Source of the DNA: a virus
IMG/VR virus record: IMGVR_UViG_3300029985_000089
Coordinates: 1 to 38,069 of that record
DNA length: 38,069 nucleotides
Strand: one strand, 5' to 3'
Of the stretch, positions 7,151 to 15,873 are shown one piece after another. The notes beneath the pieces are model-generated. The model had not been told where the DNA came from, searched no databases, and saw only the letters and a list, made by a program, of their open reading frames with translations. Position numbers and translations under genes: made by a program. Numbering within the stretch: position 1 is the stretch's first letter; each line of letters starts with the position of its first letter.

Positions 7151-8660
7151 TTGTAGTCCAAGATAAATATTGATCTTTTGTTGGAATTTTGTACCCAAGA
7201 TTTTTTAAATCATTTAACGCTTCTGCTTTATTTCCATTATGCAATTTGACAAAGGCTGAAAGTTTTTTAGGAGTTATATATTCACCATTTACAGCTTTGT
7301 CTTTTGAATACAGTTGTTCTGCATCAGAAAATTTTTCTTTAATTAAAGAAAATTCATATCCTAATTTTTCATCTCGATCTTTTCTGTATTTATCAAGATC
7401 TTCGTTTACATATTTTCTAATTTTCCCAAGTTTTGATAAAGACTGTCCATATACGTCAGAATATTTATCAAAAAGCTCTATTTCTTTTTTATCGATGTCA
7501 ACATTTCTTTTTAGAGCTGCCAGGACTGTTTCTTGGGAATCTTTTTTTGAACCTACAGTAGGAAACATCGAAGTAAATCTTTGCTCTATCCATTGATTAA
7601 CTCCTTTTGCTGAAAGTTGAGTAAGAGAGCCAATAGTAAACTCTTTTGAAGCTAAATTTAAAAGTTGGCTAGCTGAGGTTCTGGCAGGATCAATGTTCCA
7701 TCTATTAGCAACAAATTGTGACCAAGAATTAGTATCGCCAGACTCAATAGCTGTTTTAGCTAAATTAAGTGAATCTTCTTCCTTTCTAACTCTGCCTCGT
7801 AAAAGATCTACTTCGTCTTTATAGTCTTTAGATACATCTTTTAACTCTTCTCTTTCTGATTTATCCTTATTCCATTGAAATTTTTCTCTATTAAGGTCAG
7901 CGTTTCTTTCTGCAGCAGAAGTATTTCTTTCGCCCCTCTTAGCCGCTTGCTGTCTGTTGTAAGCATCTTCAAGTTGTTTTTGAACCTGCGCAGGCTGTCC
8001 ATCTTTTAAAGCATCCAACTGTTCTATAGACATATCTCCAAGTCTTTTGCCTTGAAAAGAAGCTAAATCTAAGCCATTTCCTTGCCCTTTAGTAGGCTCT
8101 GGAGGTACGACCTCTGCTGGAGTAGCTGCAGGCTCTTCTTGGCCCATGGCAGGTTGATATTGAGGCAAAGGCCCTTGCTGTCCTGGCTGAGCATACTCTG
8201 GCATCCCTGGTATCTGTCCAGGCTCTTGATTCGCCATTCCCATTCTCTGAGCAGCAGCTTGGTTAGCAGCTATTGACTGTGCTGTAGGAGCTGGCTGCTG
8301 TACAGGCTCAGGAGCTTCGAATCTCCCACCATTTATCAATTTAGACAAAACCATAGAAGCTGGCGAAGACTCTGACAATTGCTTGGCTAAATCAATTTGC
8401 TGTGGAGCTTCAAAATTCCCCAACGCCTCAGACCATTCTGGATGTTTGTAAGCTTGAGCAAGCCCTATTGCCTGCTGTTTTCTTAACCTTCCACCTAATT
8501 CAGCTTGCCTATCTTCCTTTTGCTGATCATAATACCCTTGAATAGTATTCTGCAGAGACTTCCCTAGAGACTTCCCTACAGGTTCTAACTGCTGAAAAAT
8601 TTGCTCAGACTTACTTGGTCTTTGCTGTGTAAAATATTCTGGTAAAAATTGAATTGACAT
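7140..8660 (-). CDS. Gln-rich internal virion protein, 506 aa
   Basis: No family is recognised. The N-terminal ~130 residues are helical; residues ~105-200 are Pro/Gln/Ala-rich and disordered-looking (EPVQQPAPTAQSIAANQ, GQQGPLPQYQPAMGQEEPAA); the remainder is strongly helical and charged with coiled-coil character (KDEVDLLRGRVRKEEDSLNL, YGQSLSKLGKIRKYVNEDL). Composition and its place between two other large Q/A-rich proteins fit a podovirus ejection protein stored inside the capsid. It follows the upstream gene by 4 nt and overlaps the downstream start by 11 nt, so the three are probably made together. Confidence 0.6.
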   Translation of the reverse strand: MSIQFLPEYFTQQRPSKSEQIFQQLEPVGKSLGKSLQNTIQGYYDQQKEDRQAELGGRLRKQQAIGLAQAYKHPEWSEALGNFEAPQQIDLAKQLSESSPASMVLSKLINGGRFEAPEPVQQPAPTAQSIAANQAAAQRMGMANQEPGQIPGMPEYAQPGQQGPLPQYQPAMGQEEPAATPAEVVPPEPTKGQGNGLDLASFQGKRLGDMSIEQLDALKDGQPAQVQKQLEDAYNRQQAAKRGERNTSAAERNADLNREKFQWNKDKSEREELKDVSKDYKDEVDLLRGRVRKEEDSLNLAKTAIESGDTNSWSQFVANRWNIDPARTSASQLLNLASKEFTIGSLTQLSAKGVNQWIEQRFTSMFPTVGSKKDSQETVLAALKRNVDIDKKEIELFDKYSDVYGQSLSKLGKIRKYVNEDLDKYRKDRDEKLGYEFSLIKEKFSDAEQLYSKDKAVNGEYITPKKLSAFVKLHNGNKAEALNDLKNLGYKIPTKDQYLSWTTNEK

Positions 8661-8664
8661 AAGT

Positions 8665-10461
8665 TTATCCTAGATCGTTTATTGGTTCGCCCATTTGTCT
8701 TTGAGTAGTATTAATTGGATTAGGCATTTTGAGGTTTACTGGAGGTATAGCCTCGCTACCGCCCATAAGCCCTGCGCCAAGACCAGCAAGGCCGCCAATG
8801 CCTGCTCCCACCCCCCCTCCAATGGATCCTCCAGCTGCCGCCCCAGTTAAGGCTCCCATAAGACCTCCAGCTACTCTTCCTGGAATTGATGATGCATTTT
8901 GCCCCTTAGGAGCAATCACCAAATTTCCCCATTTAGGATTATTCATGATCTGCTGTTCTCTTGCGAAATCAGCGTTGGCGGCATATCGATTCATCTCTTG
9001 TTGCTGCTGTTGAGGATACAACGATGCCATCATGCCCGCTGGTGCCGCTTGTAACTGCTGCTGCCATCTTTGTGCTGGAAGCTGTGTGTATGGTACAGCC
9101 ATGTTGACAGCTTGTTGCCTAAGTGCCGCTCTTTGATTAGGAAGTTGGTTATATGCTAAACCAATATTAGCGTTTTGTTGTTGCAATCCATATTTCTGCA
9201 TTGGAAGTTGCGCATACCCCAAACCTATATTTGAAGCCTGGAGTTGTTGATCTCGAAGCTTGCTAATCATTTGCTCTTTGAGAGCTGCTAGGTTTTCATG
9301 CAATCCAGCTCCAGCCTTACCTAGGGATAAATTAAAGCCTGAACTATCCATAGCGCCCATAGATTGAAATCTATTTGCTAATGATGGGATGGTTTCCTCA
9401 TAAAACTGCCTCATATAGGGAGCTTCAAAGGCTAGAGCATTTTGAAGGGGCCTGCCAGTTAAGCCTTGCCCACCATTTGCCCTCTCTTGAGGCTGTTGTC
9501 CTTGCTGAAACTGTTGCTGCAGAAGTTGTTGCCCTTGTTGTCCCTGTTGCCCTTGCTGAGCTTTATTCCCGTACATGTTAGAGAAATATTCTGAATTAGC
9601 AATCTGATCAGGGGTGGGCTGTTGTCCTTGGTTGTGAACAGCTGTACTTTTTAGGTACGAAGGAAGATCCTGAAATGGTTGACCCTGTGCCGTAGCCTGT
9701 TGCCTTGTTCGTTTAGTAGCGTCTGCTACTTGACGATTAATTTTCTTTTTTGATACATTTGGATATGTTGGATATGAGCGAGAGGGCTCTTGAGGATAGT
9801 CTTGGTCTTGATATTGTCCATGACCAGCTAAAATTTCTTCTGGGCTTTGGCTAAGCATCCTTTGAAGGAAACTATTCCCTGCTCTTTCAGTGGGATGCTC
9901 TGGAAGGCCTTCTTTCATTCCGTGCTTAAGAAATTTTCTTCCAGCTTTTTCCAACGAAGATTTTTTTTCTTTTTTATCTATATCCTTTCTTAGTCTATTG
10001 GTAGCATGTTTTTCTAGTGGATGCTCTGGAGGCCCTTTCCTCCCAGCATGTTGCAACACATGCCTTATGTCTCTAGCAGCCCTAGGCTCCTCCCACTTCT
10101 CTACAGGTTGTTTCTTCCCCCAGTTGCGAAGAATATCTTTTTGTTGTTTGTCTAAAGTTTGTATTCTTTGCAGGTGAGGGTATTTTCTTCCAGCTTCTAG
10201 CTTAATTGATGCTGTATCACTGTCTTTCTCTCTTTTCTCAGCTCTTTTTTCTTTTCTTTCTAATTTCTTTTGATCATGCGTGAGCTCTACTCCCTTTTTC
10301 TTTCTTTTTTCTATATCCTCACGCTGCTTTTGACGTAGGTAAGCAATTTCAGCCTCTTTCCTTCTCTTTCGGCCAAACCCTCCTACAGAAGGGGGAACTC
10401 TCGTATCTTCTTTATGTTTATCTTGCCCATGATGCGCATGGCGACGACTATGTTTTGCCAT
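8665..10461 (-). CDS. Basic, Gln-rich ejection-like protein with glycine zipper, ~598 aa
   Basis: Start placed at ATG 10461 with SD GAGG 7 nt upstream; a TTG four codons earlier overlaps that SD. Residues 1-200 are extremely basic (KHSRRHAHHGQDKHKED, KLERKEKRAEKREK) with two repeats of the form AGRKFLKHGMKEGLPEHPTERA. A Q-rich region follows (GNKAQQGQQGQQGQQLLQQQ) with three repeats of a GLxYxQLPxQ(R/K)xxLQQQ type at about 410-470. A C-terminal Ala/Gly zipper (GGLMGALTGAAAGGSIGGGV and on) is membrane-active in character. A DNA-binding, membrane-penetrating ejection protein is the best inference; no catalytic motif is seen. Confidence 0.6.
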   Translation of the reverse strand: MAKHSRRHAHHGQDKHKEDTRVPPSVGGFGRKRRKEAEIAYLRQKQREDIEKRKKKGVELTHDQKKLERKEKRAEKREKDSDTASIKLEAGRKYPHLQRIQTLDKQQKDILRNWGKKQPVEKWEEPRAARDIRHVLQHAGRKGPPEHPLEKHATNRLRKDIDKKEKKSSLEKAGRKFLKHGMKEGLPEHPTERAGNSFLQRMLSQSPEEILAGHGQYQDQDYPQEPSRSYPTYPNVSKKKINRQVADATKRTRQQATAQGQPFQDLPSYLKSTAVHNQGQQPTPDQIANSEYFSNMYGNKAQQGQQGQQGQQLLQQQFQQGQQPQERANGGQGLTGRPLQNALAFEAPYMRQFYEETIPSLANRFQSMGAMDSSGFNLSLGKAGAGLHENLAALKEQMISKLRDQQLQASNIGLGYAQLPMQKYGLQQQNANIGLAYNQLPNQRAALRQQAVNMAVPYTQLPAQRWQQQLQAAPAGMMASLYPQQQQQEMNRYAANADFAREQQIMNNPKWGNLVIAPKGQNASSIPGRVAGGLMGALTGAAAGGSIGGGVGAGIGGLAGLGAGLMGGSEAIPPVNLKMPNPINTTQRQMGEPINDLG

Positions 10462-10504
10462 ATATAACCTCAATTTTTCTGTATGCTAACAGAAAGGAAA
10501 TTTT

Positions 10505-10969
10505 TTAATTCTTGAAATATTCGAGGATTACCCTACCAGAAAGAATGTTCGGAAATGTTTGCCCTGACTCGATATGAATATGAACGGCAGTCACCCACAC
10601 TGAGAGAAGATCTGTACCCCAAGGCCCTACAGATGGAATAGGACGCCAATCAGGAGTTTCTGTGTAAACAGTACCATAGATGTTTGCCATATCAACTATT
10701 AGAGGGATGTTGTGTGGGATATTAACAATAGTCCCTGTTAAAATAGGCGGCAATTCTATGGCCTTTCTGAAAACAAATCTTTTTATTTTAGGATTTGTCA
10801 GATTGTAAAATTGCTCTCCAGTATTTGTCTCAACCTGTTCATACTGCCCATTTTCCTTGTAATTTATTTGAGTAGCCATTTCAGTATATGTCTGGACCAT
10901 CACCCTGTCTAATTCGGCAGGTTTTGCGACAGGGAAACACTTGTAGGTAGGAAGATAGGTAGAGGTCAT
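10505..10969 (-). CDS. Small virion protein downstream of hub, 154 aa
   Basis: Compact protein with a polar N-terminus (MTSTYLPTYKCFPVAKPAEL), then ATQINYKENGQYEQVETNTGEQFYN and a beta-rich second half ending ILSGRVILEYFKN. Its ATG overlaps the final base of the 773-aa gene's stop (both use 10969), implying translational coupling and a joint function. Small proteins with a 'GEQFYNxxNPxxKRFVFRK' type sequence and such position are probable tail or fibre-base components. No family name assigned. Confidence 0.55.
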   Translation of the reverse strand: MTSTYLPTYKCFPVAKPAELDRVMVQTYTEMATQINYKENGQYEQVETNTGEQFYNLTNPKIKRFVFRKAIELPPILTGTIVNIPHNIPLIVDMANIYGTVYTETPDWRPIPSVGPWGTDLLSVWVTAVHIHIESGQTFPNILSGRVILEYFKN

Positions 10970-13290
10970 TACGGCGTCATCCTAGCATTGGGTGAAAGAT
11001 ATAAGGTCATAGCATGCAGGACAAAGTCATTGTTGTTGATGTCATATGACGACATTTGTGTGGGATTCATAGTCAAATAAAGCTGAAAGTTCTGAGAGAT
11101 AAATGGAGAAAAGAATCTATGCCAGATTTTATCCTGTCGCTGTTGAAAGGGGTAAAGATTTATGTTTTCTGGGCATGAAAGAACTGTATAATCCCCAATA
11201 AGACCTTCATTGGTAGGAACAAGAGGGTTGTTGACAGCATCTGTTACACTGGTATCTCTTTCATTAAGAAACACTAACGCTGAATACTGCCCAGAGGTAG
11301 TTTTATCTGTTAGAAAATCTATGAAGGGAACCCTATTTTGTTGACCACTATCATAGAAAGGGGAAAAGAACTTTGTTTTGATGCTGAAGTTTTGCATTAT
11401 TGTTATGGTCCCACCACCAAGATATGTACCCCCTGCAACCAATGCTACAGGGTTTAAAGTGTTTGTGGCGGGGTCATATAGCTCAAGATAAACATTATCA
11501 AGATCTGGGGAAGGGTTTTTTAGGTGAAAAATATCTGGATTCAAAACTGAGTAATTCAATGTGTCTGGATTATTTGGTCCTAGCCCAATTATCCCATCGA
11601 TCCTAACCCAATAATCTACAACTGCTGTGTTAAAGTTGTGGTTTGGAATTGTTATTTTGACATTGGCCCCAGGAGTTATGGCTACGATAGATAATGATGG
11701 GCTGTTGAGGGTTTGGGCATTCATTATTTCCACAAACCCTTGCTGATTTCCTGCTATGACATTGTCAGACGATGGAGTTATTGCAGGGGGGAATCCAATT
11801 GGCTCTTCAATATAGAAAGTACCAAAGCAAGTGTATGAATCATTAAACCTGGCATAGCTATTGTTTCTATAGTTATATACAAGCACTTGGTTGTTAAAGC
11901 AAGGATTTGCTGGATAAGGAGTAGTAATCTCTACATTCAATGTCTCTAAACCATATGCCCAATACACCAATTCTTTTGCATAGTCTCTTATTCCATAAGC
12001 CCTAAAGGGAGCTGGTTCATTTTTAAGATATTCGTCTGGAATCTTAAGGTCTATTCTCTCTACAGAAGTAGTGTCATCAGTGGTAATGCCTCGATATCCT
12101 ATGGCGTAGACGCCATCATCGAATGGTATTAGGCTAAAAGTTGATGATGCACCAAATTCTGAATTAATCTTTTGAAACGCAAATGGTGTAACTAAATCTC
12201 CAGTATAAATAAGTTTCCAAGATGATGAATTAGACTTTACAAGAATAACGTCCTTTAAATATTCAACAGAAACAATTGTGTCTTGGCTTGGAATGTCAAT
12301 ATATCCTGCCTCTCCTACAGCCTCCAGCCAAAAAGTAGGGTTTATAGGGTCAGCATGGGGGGCATTCCATCGACATCTTTGAGGATAGTTAATAGAAGTT
12401 GGGTGAGCTCCTCCCTGTCCTTCCCATGTATTGAAAGTTAACAAGCAATTTTTAAATGGGAGCATGGCGAGACAGCTATGAAGTTCGTTATTAGCAGCGT
12501 CTACCACTGGAGAAAAATCAGTCCAAGCAGTCCCGTCGTAATATCGTATAGGGTCCCCACCTACAGCTCCATTGAAGTTCGTTGCCCAAAATATAGGATT
12601 TGGAGATCCTGGAAGGCTATAATTTGTTGACCAGAAGAGGTTTGCGTCTGTCCCTGTCCATGTTGTGCCAGGAGCTGTTAATTCCTCAAACTCAAAAGAC
12701 AGATAATTGTATTGATAGGCATATTTTTGATCAAAAGCTATGAGGAAATCAAAATCAACTCCAGGAACTTCATAAAGATTTAACCCCATAACAGGCAAAA
12801 ATGGAAAATACCCAAAGGTTATGTATACGTCTGTAGCTACGCCTAGAGGGGGAACAAAAGCAAGTGTTACAGCGCCAGTGACATAGTTAATAGTGCCTGT
12901 ATTCCCAGCCCCATCTGACAACCCCCCTAAGCCATCATCTACAAAAACGATAGCCCCAACTGTTACAGAGACTGATTTTGGATCAATTTGAGCATATGTC
13001 TCAGAAATAGCTGGAGGAGGAGGAGATCGTACGTTTATGTTGGGGTCAGCAAATATATCCGCAATGGTATATGCAGCTCCATTAGCCTGCGTACTGAGCT
13101 TTATGTCTGTAAGCTCTCTTCTTAACCTTCCTAAAAGGAAAACCCCTCCCCTTCTCTGTACTCTTCCTCTCCAACAGTAAGCATCTTCTAAAAGAGGAAA
13201 AGCCTTCTCAGGAAGCAAAAAGGACTGGAAATAGTTTTCAAGCCCTGTATCCTGTTCATACTGTGAGATGTAATATGGCTGGTATGACAT
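10969..13290 (-). CDS. Large tail hub / DNA-stabilisation-like protein, 773 aa
   Basis: Starts MSYQPYYISQYEQDTGLENY; early basic stretch WRGRVQRRGGVFLLGRLRRE. The body is beta-rich with repeated blade-like turns (LLTFNTWEGQGGAHPTSINY, VYAIGYRGITTDD, VLVYNYRNNSYARFNDSY, CFGTFY) that suggest a beta-propeller platform, as in podovirus tail-hub or packaged-DNA-stabilising proteins. This assignment comes from size, fold type and gene order after the adaptor gene, not from a named family match. Its SD (TAGGA) lies in the 3' arm of a strong hairpin (13293-13345), so its translation may be controlled. It ends one base into the next gene's start. Confidence 0.55.
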   Translation of the reverse strand: MSYQPYYISQYEQDTGLENYFQSFLLPEKAFPLLEDAYCWRGRVQRRGGVFLLGRLRRELTDIKLSTQANGAAYTIADIFADPNINVRSPPPPAISETYAQIDPKSVSVTVGAIVFVDDGLGGLSDGAGNTGTINYVTGAVTLAFVPPLGVATDVYITFGYFPFLPVMGLNLYEVPGVDFDFLIAFDQKYAYQYNYLSFEFEELTAPGTTWTGTDANLFWSTNYSLPGSPNPIFWATNFNGAVGGDPIRYYDGTAWTDFSPVVDAANNELHSCLAMLPFKNCLLTFNTWEGQGGAHPTSINYPQRCRWNAPHADPINPTFWLEAVGEAGYIDIPSQDTIVSVEYLKDVILVKSNSSSWKLIYTGDLVTPFAFQKINSEFGASSTFSLIPFDDGVYAIGYRGITTDDTTSVERIDLKIPDEYLKNEPAPFRAYGIRDYAKELVYWAYGLETLNVEITTPYPANPCFNNQVLVYNYRNNSYARFNDSYTCFGTFYIEEPIGFPPAITPSSDNVIAGNQQGFVEIMNAQTLNSPSLSIVAITPGANVKITIPNHNFNTAVVDYWVRIDGIIGLGPNNPDTLNYSVLNPDIFHLKNPSPDLDNVYLELYDPATNTLNPVALVAGGTYLGGGTITIMQNFSIKTKFFSPFYDSGQQNRVPFIDFLTDKTTSGQYSALVFLNERDTSVTDAVNNPLVPTNEGLIGDYTVLSCPENINLYPFQQRQDKIWHRFFSPFISQNFQLYLTMNPTQMSSYDINNNDFVLHAMTLYLSPNARMTP

Positions 13291-13292
13291 GT

Positions 13293-13345
13293 GAAATCCT
13301 AAAGAATTATATTGCTTAACCGCAATATAATGCCTCTAGGATTTC
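13293..13345 (-). promoter_or_regulatory. Hairpin covering the SD of the 773-aa gene
   Basis: Two nested perfect inverted repeats: outer arms 13293-13301 (GAAATCCTA) and 13337-13345 (TAGGATTTC), inner arms 13306-13315 (ATTATATTGC) and 13322-13331 (GCAATATAAT). In the minus-strand mRNA the arm nearest the gene contains the likely SD (TAGGA, ATG at 13290), so the folded RNA would hide it. It could instead be an RNase processing site. Confidence 0.6.
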
Positions 13346-13369
13346 AATAAAAGACTTGTCTTACAAGAC
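13346..13369 (-). terminator. Probable intrinsic terminator after the adaptor gene
   Basis: Minus-strand hairpin GTCTTGT/ACAAGTC (13353-13369; 3-nt loop, one T-T mismatch) followed by TTTTATT. It sits 17 nt after the stop of the 13386-14513 gene and just before the SD hairpin. The short stem makes it a weak terminator. Confidence 0.4.
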
Positions 13370-13385
13370 TAAAATTAGCGTGAGG

Positions 13386-14513
13386 CTAGAAACCACCAAA
13401 TAGGTTTCCAAATGGCCATTGCGAAAGTCTATCTTGCTCTGAATATATAGTCGCAGCCCTTTCACTTGTCTGCTGCACGATAGTTCTTCTTTGGCAAAGT
13501 TTCAATTGCTCCTGTAACAAGGGACGAAACTTCATCAAATTATCCATATCCCCAGCATCAGCAAATATTTTATCTGCAGCGCCATAGGCTAGGAGTTGCC
13601 AAAGCTCTCGAAGTTGAGGAACAAGGGCGTTATCTCCAGCAGTAGCAGGGGCAACAGCTAAGAAGGCTGTAGGATACTTGTAGGCCTCAAAACTTACTGT
13701 ATAAGCTTGATCTGGCACAGGATAGAGGATAAATTGATCTTGGTAGAAGACTACACTTTGAGGCCTTGAAGCTACATATGGGACGTATTGGCAGTTGATA
13801 GGATTTCCTGCAGCGATCGCCGTTGCAAAGCCTGGAAGAGCGTTGATGGCCACCTGGCCTGTGATGTAGTTTATCGTCCCTCTAGCGTTGGCTGGCAACG
13901 TGGAATTGTCGTTAGGATCAAACAAAAGCCCTATATTGCTATGTCCATTTACAGAAGATCCCCCATCATCGACTAGATTTATGCTTCTGCCAGTAGCGTC
14001 TTGCCCACTAATAAGTACATTCCAATTGACTTGTGAGGCTGGGATGTCAGTACCTGGGACCCCTATAACATAAGCAACAGAGGGAGTGTAGGCCCCAAAA
14101 GGGTTGGGCTTAAACCCTGGCATAACAGGGGTGTTTGTCAACGTAAAGGCATAAGGACCTTTTGTCCCATTTCCCGTCGTCACCTGCTGTTGAAGAAAGT
14201 CAGGTTGTGGAGTAATCCTAAAGAAGTTATTTCTACTCTGAGTCATGTAGCTTTGGTAGCCTCCAATATATACTGGAGGCATATTTGTCAAGTACAATTC
14301 CTTAGGAAAGTCATAAACAGGAGTGTTGGCATTCGTTACAAACTGATAGTTATATCTAAAACTTTCCATCCTCAACTCTTCATTGAGGTCAAAGATGTAG
14401 TATGTATTGATGTATTGATCAATTTGAGCATCAGTGATTTGGGCAGTATTTGGCCTGCCTGTTATCCTTCTGACCTTATTTCTAATATCTAAGAGCGTAA
14501 AAGGGACTGACAT
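13386..14513 (-). CDS. Head-to-tail adaptor / connector-like protein, 375 aa
   Basis: N-terminal helical part (about 1-60): LLDIRNKVRRITGRPNTAQI, TDAQIDQYINTYYIFDLNEE, a helix-turn-helix pattern typical of podovirus head-tail adaptor proteins; then PVYDFPKELYLTN and VYIGGYQSYMTQSRNNFFRI. The middle (about 115-235) is an inserted beta domain (PYAFTLTNTPVMPG, NVLISGQDATG, GTINYITGQVAI) resembling segments of the 773-aa protein (NTGTINYVTGAVTL), so the two share a domain. The C-terminus is helical (LRELWQLLAYGAADKIFADA). Placed between capsid and hub genes, it likely joins the portal to the tail. Exact family not certain. Confidence 0.6.
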   Translation of the reverse strand: MSVPFTLLDIRNKVRRITGRPNTAQITDAQIDQYINTYYIFDLNEELRMESFRYNYQFVTNANTPVYDFPKELYLTNMPPVYIGGYQSYMTQSRNNFFRITPQPDFLQQQVTTGNGTKGPYAFTLTNTPVMPGFKPNPFGAYTPSVAYVIGVPGTDIPASQVNWNVLISGQDATGRSINLVDDGGSSVNGHSNIGLLFDPNDNSTLPANARGTINYITGQVAINALPGFATAIAAGNPINCQYVPYVASRPQSVVFYQDQFILYPVPDQAYTVSFEAYKYPTAFLAVAPATAGDNALVPQLRELWQLLAYGAADKIFADAGDMDNLMKFRPLLQEQLKLCQRRTIVQQTSERAATIYSEQDRLSQWPFGNLFGGF

Positions 14514-14528
14514 AATACCTTAGATGGG

Positions 14529-14975
14529 TTAAGGGAATATTACAGGGTTTAGGGGGTAATTAGGTGATGGAGGAGTGCCAAAAATCTCTGGAACTATATT
14601 TCTATTGTTCACAGTAGCACTTGTCAAGGTGAGCGCTATCTCTCCTACAGGAATTACTTGCCCTACAAATTCATTGTCTTCTGGAAAGCCAATGCCAGGA
14701 GTGTAAGTGTCAAAGGAAGAGGAATCAATTGGCAGTGAGAAGGTTGTAGGACTAAGGACAGTGACTTCCCCCAATAGCCCATTGATTTGTGGCATGCCTA
14801 GATAGTTAACATTTGCCTTGAAAGGAAAATATTCTTTATTGGAAGGGACAAAAACCCTGACTACCAACCCATTCTTGTAATTATGAGGATTGTACGTAGT
14901 TATGATAACAGGCAAGCTCTGGGAGATGGCAGAGATAGCCTGCTGATTGGGATAAAAGTAGTCAGGAGCAGTCAT
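14529..14975 (-). CDS. Virion protein with FCCH-like beta domain, 148 aa
   Basis: Essentially one beta domain: PVIITTYNPHNYKNGLVVRV, then GMPQINGLLGEVTVLS, TTFSLPIDSSSFDTY and VIPVGEI. The same pattern (VIALNVTHYYTVGQQVRI, GMPEINGLQGTIT, IDSSTFTPF, VVPIGEA) occurs in the 15874-16863 protein, so the two share a domain. It resembles the small beta domain often annotated in phage proteins as E1 FCCH-like. Such domains are generally structural. It starts after SD AAGGTT, 6 nt downstream of the previous gene's stop; probably a head or tail accessory. Confidence 0.6.
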   Translation of the reverse strand: MTAPDYFYPNQQAISAISQSLPVIITTYNPHNYKNGLVVRVFVPSNKEYFPFKANVNYLGMPQINGLLGEVTVLSPTTFSLPIDSSSFDTYTPGIGFPEDNEFVGQVIPVGEIALTLTSATVNNRNIVPEIFGTPPSPNYPLNPVIFP

Positions 14976-14981
14976 ATAATT

Positions 14982-15527
14982 TTAACCTTCTGGATCGAAT
15001 ATAGTGCTCTCAAAGCCAAACCTGCGAGTCCACTTGGAAACTCCAAGAATAGGAACTGGAACACCCATATCATCCTCCCTACTAGCTGGCATAGGTTTAT
15101 TGCGGTCCCATTGGAAATTATGAGTGGGCCAAGCACAAGTGTTAGTCTTTGTAGTGCCTCCTCCAGCTGAGGCATCAATACCATTGAGATGTCGCGCCAC
15201 ATATAAAGGAACTTCATACATTTCATTATCAACCATTACTTTATCAAATGGAGGGATTCCTGGATATTTCCTAATCTGAACTCTCAAATTCCCACCTGGA
15301 GCCTCGTAATTACGAAATCGCCCTTTTACGAGTTTGGTTTCTTCTTCAATGAGCTTGTTAAGTTTCTCTTTTGCAAGTTCTTTTTTGCTTGGAAGAGTGA
15401 TGACGATCAGCTCCTCTTTTTTAGTAAATGGGTTAGTTGCTTTAACTTCTTCACTTGATTGTGAAGCCATTTCTTTCGTTTCTACTTCATCTAACTTTTC
15501 AACTACTTCTTTCTTTTGACGCGACAT
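14982..15527 (-). CDS. Conserved capsid-region structural protein, 181 aa
   Basis: N-terminal third (1-75) is charged and coiled (RQKKEVVEKLDEVETKE, SKKELAKEKLNKLIEEETK). The remainder is a compact domain with GRFRNYEAPGGNLRVQIRKY, MVDNEMYEVPLYVARHLNGI and THNFQWDRNKP. A 'GRFRNxExPG...RKYP...YEVPLxVAxHLN' protein is commonly encoded near N4-gp56-type capsids of podovirus-like phages; its role is unknown but virion-associated. The strong SD GAGGTG lies 5 nt before the ATG. The 346-nt leader upstream carries a terminator for the previous gene and a structured RNA element. Confidence 0.6.
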   Translation of the reverse strand: MSRQKKEVVEKLDEVETKEMASQSSEEVKATNPFTKKEELIVITLPSKKELAKEKLNKLIEEETKLVKGRFRNYEAPGGNLRVQIRKYPGIPPFDKVMVDNEMYEVPLYVARHLNGIDASAGGGTTKTNTCAWPTHNFQWDRNKPMPASREDDMGVPVPILGVSKWTRRFGFESTIFDPEG

Positions 15528-15644
15528 GAAACACCTCTTGTTTTAGGTTTCAAGCGCAATATTTCAAATATTCCCTATTTGTGGAAGAAATATTTTACTT
15601 TACATTGGTTGAATACAGAATTTAGCTGGGCATGAGATGGAGGC

Positions 15645-15741
15645 CCTAAATTCGCACAGAATCGAGCTACAATCAATTATCTTGGTCAAGGCAGTATTTA
15701 CCCTGCCAAATCTAGATCGCTTAACCTAGCGCAAATTTAAG
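15645..15741 (-). ncRNA. Structured RNA element, copy I (put-like candidate)
   Basis: 97-nt element in the leader of the 15527 gene. On the minus strand the ends 15729-15741 and 15645-15657 form a 13-bp stem with three G-U pairs, which would be A-C mismatches on the plus strand, so the minus RNA is the folded form. Inside are GGCAG/CTGCC and CTAG/CTAG hairpins. It holds TTCGCACAGAATCGAGCTA (15651-15669, plus strand), identical to 30785-30803. A G-CTCGATT-C stretch mimics a tRNA T-loop, but no canonical cloverleaf forms. Could be an antitermination RNA, riboregulator or decayed tRNA. Confidence 0.55.
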
Positions 15742-15820
15742 CGTATAAATACAATTTTAAAGAGTATTTAAGAGTATCTCCCTCACAAATGTGCTAAAGA
15801 AATTACAAATATCTAAGAAT

Positions 15821-15851
15821 AAAAAAAGGGCCCCTCAGAACGAGAGGCCCT
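15821..15851 (-). terminator. Intrinsic terminator after the capsid operon
   Basis: Minus-strand hairpin with arms AGGGCCTCTC and GAGGGGCCCT (15827-15851; one mismatch, 5-nt loop) followed by seven Ts. It lies 22 nt downstream of the 15874 stop and separates the scaffold-capsid-decoration unit from the following virion genes. Confidence 0.85.
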
Positions 15852-15873
15852 AACAAATCAATCAAATCTAATG

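Noticed and set aside
9375-9581. Plus-strand 68-codon frame
   Set aside because: Shadow of the Gln-rich repeats of the minus-strand ejection protein gene.
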